Source of the DNA: an uncultured Mediterranea sp.
GTDB taxonomy: Bacteria > Bacteroidota > Bacteroidia > Bacteroidales > Bacteroidaceae
Direction: 5' to 3'
DNA: 64,000 nt
NCBI GenBank assembly: GCA_945831575.1
Contig: CAMACX010000003.1
Coordinates: 62,001-126,000 of the forward strand
Shown here: positions 59,812 through 64,000 of the stretch, piece after piece
Numbering within the stretch: position 1 is the stretch's first letter
How the letters are laid out: each line of letters opens with the position of its first letter
Translations under genes and position numbers: made by a program
Notes under the pieces: model-generated
Databases searched by the model: none
Seen by the model: only the letters and a program-made list of their open reading frames with translations
Told to the model about the DNA's origin: nothing

Positions 59812-60795
59812 ATGAAGCACTTGAAACAATATGAAGCCAAGGATAAGATGATCGCGCTGATACGCGACAATTACAACGTGCTGCAGAGCCTTGGCAGCTT
59901 CGGCATCAACCTGGGCTTTGGCGACAAGACGGTGGAAGAGGTCTGCCAAGAACATGAGGTGGATACCTGCACCTTCCTGGCCATCGTGAACTATACCGTC
60001 AACGGCGAACTCAACCAGGAGGAGAGCGGGCCTCTCTCCATATCTACACTGATGAAGTACCTGCAAGCCAGCCACGACTACTTCCTCGGCTTCCAACTCC
60101 CCTCCACGCGCCAAGAACTGGCAGAAGCACTCAACACACAGTACGAAACGAGTGAACAGGGCAACCTTGACAGCTTGATTCTCAAGCTGTACGATGACTA
60201 TGCCCGAGCCATCACCCTGCACATGCGCTATGAGGAGAAGATGGTTTTCCCCTACGTCGAGGGACTTCTGAATGGGGTTGCTTCGGGTAAATACAATGTA
60301 GATACCTACTCCAAGCACCACAGCCAGGAGAGCGAGCGGCTACGCGAACTCAAGGGCATCCTCATCCGCTACCTCCCGGGCAACGGACTCCACAGCCAGA
60401 AGCTGCTTGCCGTGCTCTACCGCATCTACAACAACGAAGATTGGCTCCGCCTCCATGCCGAGGTGGAGGAACGCTTCTTCATGCCGGCCATCCGCCTGCT
60501 GGAGCAGCAGCTATTGAAAGAGAATGTCACGGCCAAGCTCAGTTCGATGGTGAATGCCGGTACCACGCCCGAAGGCAACGGCGACCAGCTGAGCGAACGC
60601 GAGAAGGAGGTCATCGTAGCCCTGGTGCAGGGCATGAGCAACAAGGAGATTGCCGCTCACCTGCATATCTCGCTCAACACCGCCCTCACCCACCGACGCA
60701 ACATCGCAGCCAAACTACAAATACACAGCCCCGCCGGCTTGACCATCTACGCCATTGTCAACAAGCTGATTGACCTGAGCGACCTCACACCCTAA
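59812..60795 (+). CDS. Hemerythrin-like sensor fused to LuxR-type HTH
   Basis: A 327-residue cytosolic regulator. Residues about 15-60 resemble the N-terminal domain of RIC/ScdA di-iron repair proteins (YNVLQSLGSFGINLGFGDKT, VEEVCQEHEVD) but lack its usual cysteine pair. Residues about 85-235 form a hemerythrin-like four-helix region with His/Glu ligands spread through SHDYFL, TLHMRYEEKMVFPYVE, SKHHSQESER and LHAEVEERFFMP. Residues 258-320 are a LuxR HTH (LSEREKEVIVALVQGMSNKE, LTHRRNIAAKL). No phosphoacceptor domain. It probably senses iron, oxygen or nitric oxide through a di-iron centre. It is divergent from the porin-imelysin-di-heme oxidoreductase operon, a likely target. Confidence 0.82.
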   Translation: MKHLKQYEAKDKMIALIRDNYNVLQSLGSFGINLGFGDKTVEEVCQEHEVDTCTFLAIVNYTVNGELNQEESGPLSISTLMKYLQASHDYFLGFQLPSTRQELAEALNTQYETSEQGNLDSLILKLYDDYARAITLHMRYEEKMVFPYVEGLLNGVASGKYNVDTYSKHHSQESERLRELKGILIRYLPGNGLHSQKLLAVLYRIYNNEDWLRLHAEVEERFFMPAIRLLEQQLLKENVTAKLSSMVNAGTTPEGNGDQLSEREKEVIVALVQGMSNKEIAAHLHISLNTALTHRRNIAAKLQIHSPAGLTIYAIVNKLIDLSDLTP

Positions 60796-60828
60796 TAAGC
60801 TGAGCGACCTCCCCCCCCTGAGGGCTGG

Positions 60829-62169
60829 CTACAAACACATCGCAAAAAACACGGGAATCATCTGCACCTCGCCATCCCGACGCAAGTCTTTGGTATAGAG
60901 CAGGTAGCGATGAAGAATGCGGTCGGAATATTTCGCACAGAAGGCATCCAAGGAGACATGACTCTTGTAGCCGGAAGATTTCACTCCAATGGGGCAGATT
61001 TTGCTTCCACGCGAGAGCAGAAAGTCGATTTCGTAATTGTGCTTGCCACTCTCCGTTGGCCAGGTATGATAGAATAGCTCATTTCCTGCCGTCTTCAGCA
61101 TCTGAGCCACTATATTCTCATACACATAACCCAAATCAGCCGAGAGCTTATCGCTGAGCAGCTTCTGATAGATGACATTCTCCGTCACCTCTTTATCTCG
61201 GAAGGCCAAGGTGATGAAAAGCCCGGTATCGTTCAGGAAGAGCTTATACTTGTCCGAATCCACATGAAGGGGCAGGCCCACGTGGGGATCGTTAGCATGA
61301 TGCGAGAAGAGCACCACCTGCGAATCCTCCATGTCCTGGAGCAGCTCATCCATACGGTCTTGCTTAGCCTGTTCAATAACACTGGAGAGCTGATAACGTG
61401 ATGCATTCCTGTTCAGCTGACCGGGAATGGCATAAAACATCCTAGTCGCCCTACCCGTGGGATCAATCTTGCGAAAGTCATCTGCATAGAGTTCGATAAT
61501 TTCCCTTTTAACTGCATCCACCACACTCAGGTTGTTGGAATCCAGATAGGCATTTACCGCTTGAGGCATGCCTCCTACGAGCATGTAGAGCCGGAAGTCG
61601 CGCAGCAGCTTCCGGGTCAGCGCATCACCAAACGAATGCTTGGCCTCGAAAGCATCGCGCAGCATGGCCACGGTGACCTCATCTCCCAATGCCCAGCGAA
61701 ACTCCTCATAATCCATCGGATAGAGCGTAAGGCGGGTCTCCTCACTGGGAATGCGGATATCCTTGATGTTCTTCTTGATGGAAATCAACGAACCAGTCTC
61801 GATGTAGTCATAACGCCCGTCCTTCACTAGTCTCTTGATGGCCTGACGGGCCAGAGGGCAGGCTTGCACCTCATCAAAAATGATGACTGACTTACGAGGA
61901 ATAAGCCGCTTATGAAAATGGAACTGGAGCTGAAAAAGCAGTGTATCGAGGTTAGAGAGGTCGCCAAACAACTCCTTCACCTCTGCCAAAGTCTCGGTAA
62001 AGTCAATTAAGATATACGATTCATACTCCCGCTTGGCAAATTCCTCAGCCAGTGTAGATTTTCCCACACGTCGTGCTCCTTTGATAAGCAGGGCCGTACT
62101 GCCAGCCCGTTCGTTTTTCCATTGCAGCATCTTGTCATACAGCTTGCGCTTAAATACTCTGTCTTCCAT
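60829..62169 (-). CDS. AAA ATPase with DUF4143 domain
   Basis: A 446-residue P-loop ATPase. Walker A is GARRVGKST (31-39), the nearby Walker B reads SVIIFDEVQACP, and the C-terminal DUF4143 region contains SGKHNYEIDFLLSRGSKICP, another PD-(D/E)XK-like arrangement (E/D and K). As with the DUF234 ATPase at the start of the window, its role is unknown; the class is repeated in many Bacteroidetes genomes. It has its own -7 box and two TGCCGAAAATCTCA repeats upstream. Convergent with the hemerythrin regulator gene, 33 bp apart. Confidence 0.87.
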   Translation of the reverse strand: MEDRVFKRKLYDKMLQWKNERAGSTALLIKGARRVGKSTLAEEFAKREYESYILIDFTETLAEVKELFGDLSNLDTLLFQLQFHFHKRLIPRKSVIIFDEVQACPLARQAIKRLVKDGRYDYIETGSLISIKKNIKDIRIPSEETRLTLYPMDYEEFRWALGDEVTVAMLRDAFEAKHSFGDALTRKLLRDFRLYMLVGGMPQAVNAYLDSNNLSVVDAVKREIIELYADDFRKIDPTGRATRMFYAIPGQLNRNASRYQLSSVIEQAKQDRMDELLQDMEDSQVVLFSHHANDPHVGLPLHVDSDKYKLFLNDTGLFITLAFRDKEVTENVIYQKLLSDKLSADLGYVYENIVAQMLKTAGNELFYHTWPTESGKHNYEIDFLLSRGSKICPIGVKSSGYKSHVSLDAFCAKYSDRILHRYLLYTKDLRRDGEVQMIPVFFAMCL

Positions 62170-62194
62170 ATTCGTCTTCGCAATATTTATACTG

Positions 62195-62256
62195 CAAAGG
62201 TAAGCGCTTTGCCGAAAATCTCACAATTTATTTCTGCTAAAATGCCGAAAATCTCA
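62195..62256 (-). promoter_or_regulatory. Promoter of the DUF4143 ATPase gene with two TGCCGAAAATCTCA repeats
   Basis: The minus strand reads TACCTTTG at 62202-62195. Plus-strand TGCCGAAAATCTCA occurs at 62210-62223 and 62243-62256, exactly 33 bp apart. The copy nearer the gene overlaps the promoter spacer. The TGCCGAAAA core is shared with the 511-574 inverted repeat before the DUF234 ATPase gene. Confidence 0.6.
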
Positions 62257-62270
62257 AAATGTTCACCTAA

Positions 62271-63005
62271 TCAGCAAGCACTTTTTATCAGATAGAAAAT
62301 CACCGGTACGAGGAGTGAAGGCAAGAGGTTGACCGTCTTGCAGTCCTTGATGCCGAGGATGGAGAGGCCGGAGCTGACAATCAGCACGCCTCCCACGATG
62401 CTCAGCTCCACCCGCATCGGCTCGGGCATGGCCGCGCTGAAGCAGACGGCAATCAAGTAGAAGAAACCCTGCCAACAGAAGAGTATCGGGGCAGCGAGCA
62501 GCATGATCCAACCATACGAGGCAGCCAGGACGGCTGAGGTCACGAGGTCGAGCGTGGCGTTAGTGTAGAGGTAGGTATTGCCCGGTTCGTCGAAGGCCCA
62601 GCCGGCTGAGGGCGAGAGCGCCGCCAGCACAGGCCCCACGATGGCAAAGGTGCCGATGCAATAGAGCAGACAACCCGTGACGAGTCCCTGCAGCTGGTCT
62701 CCTCCCTGCCCCTTCCCTTTGGCCCGTTGGCGTTCGTTGAGGCGGGCATTCCATCGGTCGATGCACCCCGTGAGGTCGAGTCTCGTCCCCACCACACCCC
62801 CGATGGCGATGCTCAGGATAAAGAGCACAGGGTATTCACTCTTGGCCATATTGGGGAGCGAGGCATTCACCCCCAGCACCAGGCAGCAGAGTCCGAGGCC
62901 GTTGAAGAGGGCCTGCTTGTAGCGTTCGCCAATGCCGGTGCGCACCAAGGCACCAAAGGCCCCTCCCACCAGTATGGTCGCCGTATTGAGTATTGTTCCT
63001 AACAT
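62271..63005 (-). CDS. DUF554 integral membrane protein
   Basis: A 244-residue membrane protein with about six hydrophobic segments, starting MLGTILNTATILVGGAFGAL, a family signature; VGPVLAALSPSAGWAFDEPG is in the middle. DUF554 proteins are putative transporters of unknown substrate. It has a good -7 box at 63035-63042 that overlaps an inverted repeat TTGCTG/CAGCAA, and it lies downstream of nrdG on the same strand. Confidence 0.85.
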   Translation of the reverse strand: MLGTILNTATILVGGAFGALVRTGIGERYKQALFNGLGLCCLVLGVNASLPNMAKSEYPVLFILSIAIGGVVGTRLDLTGCIDRWNARLNERQRAKGKGQGGDQLQGLVTGCLLYCIGTFAIVGPVLAALSPSAGWAFDEPGNTYLYTNATLDLVTSAVLAASYGWIMLLAAPILFCWQGFFYLIAVCFSAAMPEPMRVELSIVGGVLIVSSGLSILGIKDCKTVNLLPSLLVPVIFYLIKSAC

Positions 63006-63034
63006 AAAGCTTATGCAACTATGGATTTTTGCTG

Positions 63035-63042
63035 CAAAAATA
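63035..63042 (-). promoter_or_regulatory. -7 box of the DUF554 gene, within a small inverted repeat
   Basis: The minus strand reads TATTTTTG, flanked by TTGCTG and CAGCAA, which could be an operator. It is about 30 bp before the start codon. Confidence 0.5.
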
Positions 63043-63104
63043 CAGCAAGATTTTGAATTGCGAAGCTATTTGAGAAAAAAGGTGCGCCTCAACCAGAAAG
63101 TTTC

Positions 63105-63614
63105 TCAGAGATAAGGGGCCAATTCGTCTAAGAGAACGAGCTGCTGACGGGCCAGCGACTGCTGTACGTCGATGAGGCGCTGGTTGGCGCTGCCCCGGAA
63201 GCGGAGCCCCTCCCGGCGCTGGGAGGCAATAAAGGGGCCATCGACCAACACATCCACCTGCTCCAACAACGCCCTGTGCAGAGGGTGCTCCAGCAACTGC
63301 TCATAGCAGTAGCCGGTATAGCACCAGATGCTCTTCGTACTCTCGCGGCGGATGGCACGGGCCAAGGCGGCAAATCCTTCGGCCTGGAAGAAGGGGTCGC
63401 CACCGCTGAAGGTGACATCGGCAAAGGGGTCCTCCAGCACCCGTTGCAGCAGCTCCTCGACGGTATAAGGCTGACCCTGGGCGATATCCCACGACTCGGG
63501 ATTGTGGCAACCCGGACAGTGGTGCAGACAACCGGCCGCGTAGATGGAGGTCCGGAAACCCGGACCATCCACTACCGTATCTTCTACAATACTCAATATC
63601 GAGAGCGGCCTCAT
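63105..63614 (-). CDS. nrdG: Anaerobic ribonucleotide reductase activating protein (radical SAM)
   Basis: A 169-residue radical-SAM activase. It carries the CxxxCxxC iron-sulfur motif as C29-LHH-C33-PG-C36, with YAAGCLHHCPGCHNP, and VTFSGGDPFFQ as the SAM-binding GGE-type motif. It installs the glycyl radical on NrdD so that ribonucleotides can be reduced without oxygen. It lies 3 bp after the nrdD stop, a standard operon. Confidence 0.95.
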   Translation of the reverse strand: MRPLSILSIVEDTVVDGPGFRTSIYAAGCLHHCPGCHNPESWDIAQGQPYTVEELLQRVLEDPFADVTFSGGDPFFQAEGFAALARAIRRESTKSIWCYTGYCYEQLLEHPLHRALLEQVDVLVDGPFIASQRREGLRFRGSANQRLIDVQQSLARQQLVLLDELAPYL

Positions 63615-63617
63615 CCT

Positions 63618-64000
63618 TTACTTCTCCTCCTCTCCGTGGATTACGCGGTCATTGAGTTCGGCCAGTTTGCCCCGGTTCCAGCGCTCGGTGGTACCCACTA
63701 GGTAGCCCGTGATGCGCTGCAAGCGGTCGATGTGCGTGCTGCCGCAGCGGGGACACTGCTCCAGGTGCTTGGAGGCATCCTCATAGCCGCAATCCATGCA
63801 GCGGTTGCGGTTGTGGTTGACCGAGCCGTAGCCGATGTTGTAGCGGTCCATCATATCGACCACGCGCTTGATGGCTTCGGGATTGTGAGTGGCGTCGCCG
63901 TCAATCTCCACATAGAAGATGTGTCCGCCGCGCGTCAGGTCGTGGTAAGGGGCCTCCACCTCGGCCTTGTGGCGTGCGCTGCAGGGGTAATAGACGGGCA
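63618..64000 (-). CDS. nrdD: Anaerobic ribonucleoside-triphosphate reductase, C-terminal part (cut by window edge)
   Basis: The last 127 residues of the glycyl-radical reductase. The zinc-binding cysteines CMDCGYEDASKHLEQCPRCG and the glycyl-radical segment ITGYLVGTTERWNRGKLAEL (RxTGYL, radical glycine within it) are present, followed by the end of the protein. The rest of the gene lies beyond base 64000. It forms an operon with nrdG. Confidence 0.93.
   Translation of the reverse strand, partial: PVYYPCSARHKAEVEAPYHDLTRGGHIFYVEIDGDATHNPEAIKRVVDMMDRYNIGYGSVNHNRNRCMDCGYEDASKHLEQCPRCGSTHIDRLQRITGYLVGTTERWNRGKLAELNDRVIHGEEEK

Noticed and set aside
1..64000. Insertion sequence, integrase or prophage genes
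   Set aside because: No transposase, integrase, capsid or terminase frame was recognised; the long inverted repeats are not joined to any such gene.

Overview
The window comes from a gut-type member of the Bacteroidales, most likely Bacteroides or a close relative. The evidence is a SusC/SusD glycan-uptake locus, TonB/ExbB/ExbD genes, many pectin- and glucan-active enzymes with signal peptides, and promoters of the Bacteroidetes form TTTG-N19/20-TAnnTTTG (the best are at 577-608, 20229-20260 and 46701-46731). No insertion sequence, prophage, rRNA or CRISPR array was seen. One tRNA, tRNA-Ser(GGA), is present.

Layout. 1-6.4 kb: the end of a gene cut by the window edge, a DUF234-type ATPase, a GNAT acetyltransferase, a DJ-1/VOC fusion and a TonB-dependent receptor. 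6.4-20 kb: a complete beta-glucan-type polysaccharide utilization locus on the minus strand (susC, susD, surface glycan-binding lipoprotein, GH16, GH5, GH3), ending in a strong terminator and preceded by its likely regulator, a membrane-spanning TPR/coiled-coil/HTH protein. 20-25 kb: an HU-like DNA-binding protein with a repeat-rich leader, then a secreted hydrolase and what looks like a deletion chimera of a heparinase II/III-type lyase and a beta-helix enzyme. 25-38 kb: housekeeping genes (a small 47-residue protein, RelA/SpoT homologue, exbB-exbD-exbD, tRNA-Ser, tatD, polyprenyl synthase, tonB, cmk, ispH, pfkA) and an M3-like metallopeptidase. 38-42 kb: an intergenic region dense in repeats, then three co-oriented genes (steroid 5-alpha-reductase family, old-yellow-enzyme family, short-chain dehydrogenase) matching the enzyme set known for bile-acid A-ring reduction in gut Bacteroidales. 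42-51 kb: a pectin module with a CE12-CE8 fusion, a CE8 and a GH105 on one strand, and an orphan galactitol-type EIIC, a KduI with a signal peptide and a hexuronate-type MFS transporter on the other. 51-60.8 kb: a seven-gene envelope redox/metal cluster (porin, imelysin, di-heme oxidoreductase, porin, cytochrome c lipoprotein, Rid-like protein, CcsA-type cytochrome c synthase), divergent from a hemerythrin-LuxR regulator. 60.8-64 kb: a DUF4143 ATPase, a DUF554 membrane protein, nrdG and the 3' end of nrdD.

How the parts work together. In the glucan locus SusC/SusD and the glycan-binding protein capture the polymer, GH16 cuts it at the surface, and GH5 and GH3 finish the oligosaccharides. In the pectin module the esterases de-esterify pectin, GH105 releases unsaturated uronic acid in the periplasm, and KduI appears to act there too before uptake through the MFS and/or EIIC transporter. 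The TonB/ExbB/ExbD genes can energise the receptors.

The most unusual signals are the steroid-type reductase cluster, the apparently periplasmic KduI beside an EIIC without other PTS genes, the chimeric lyase locus, a TGCCGAAAA element before both DUF234 and DUF4143 ATPase genes, and many short locus-specific tandem or inverted duplications in the intergenic spaces, several of which duplicate translation start regions.
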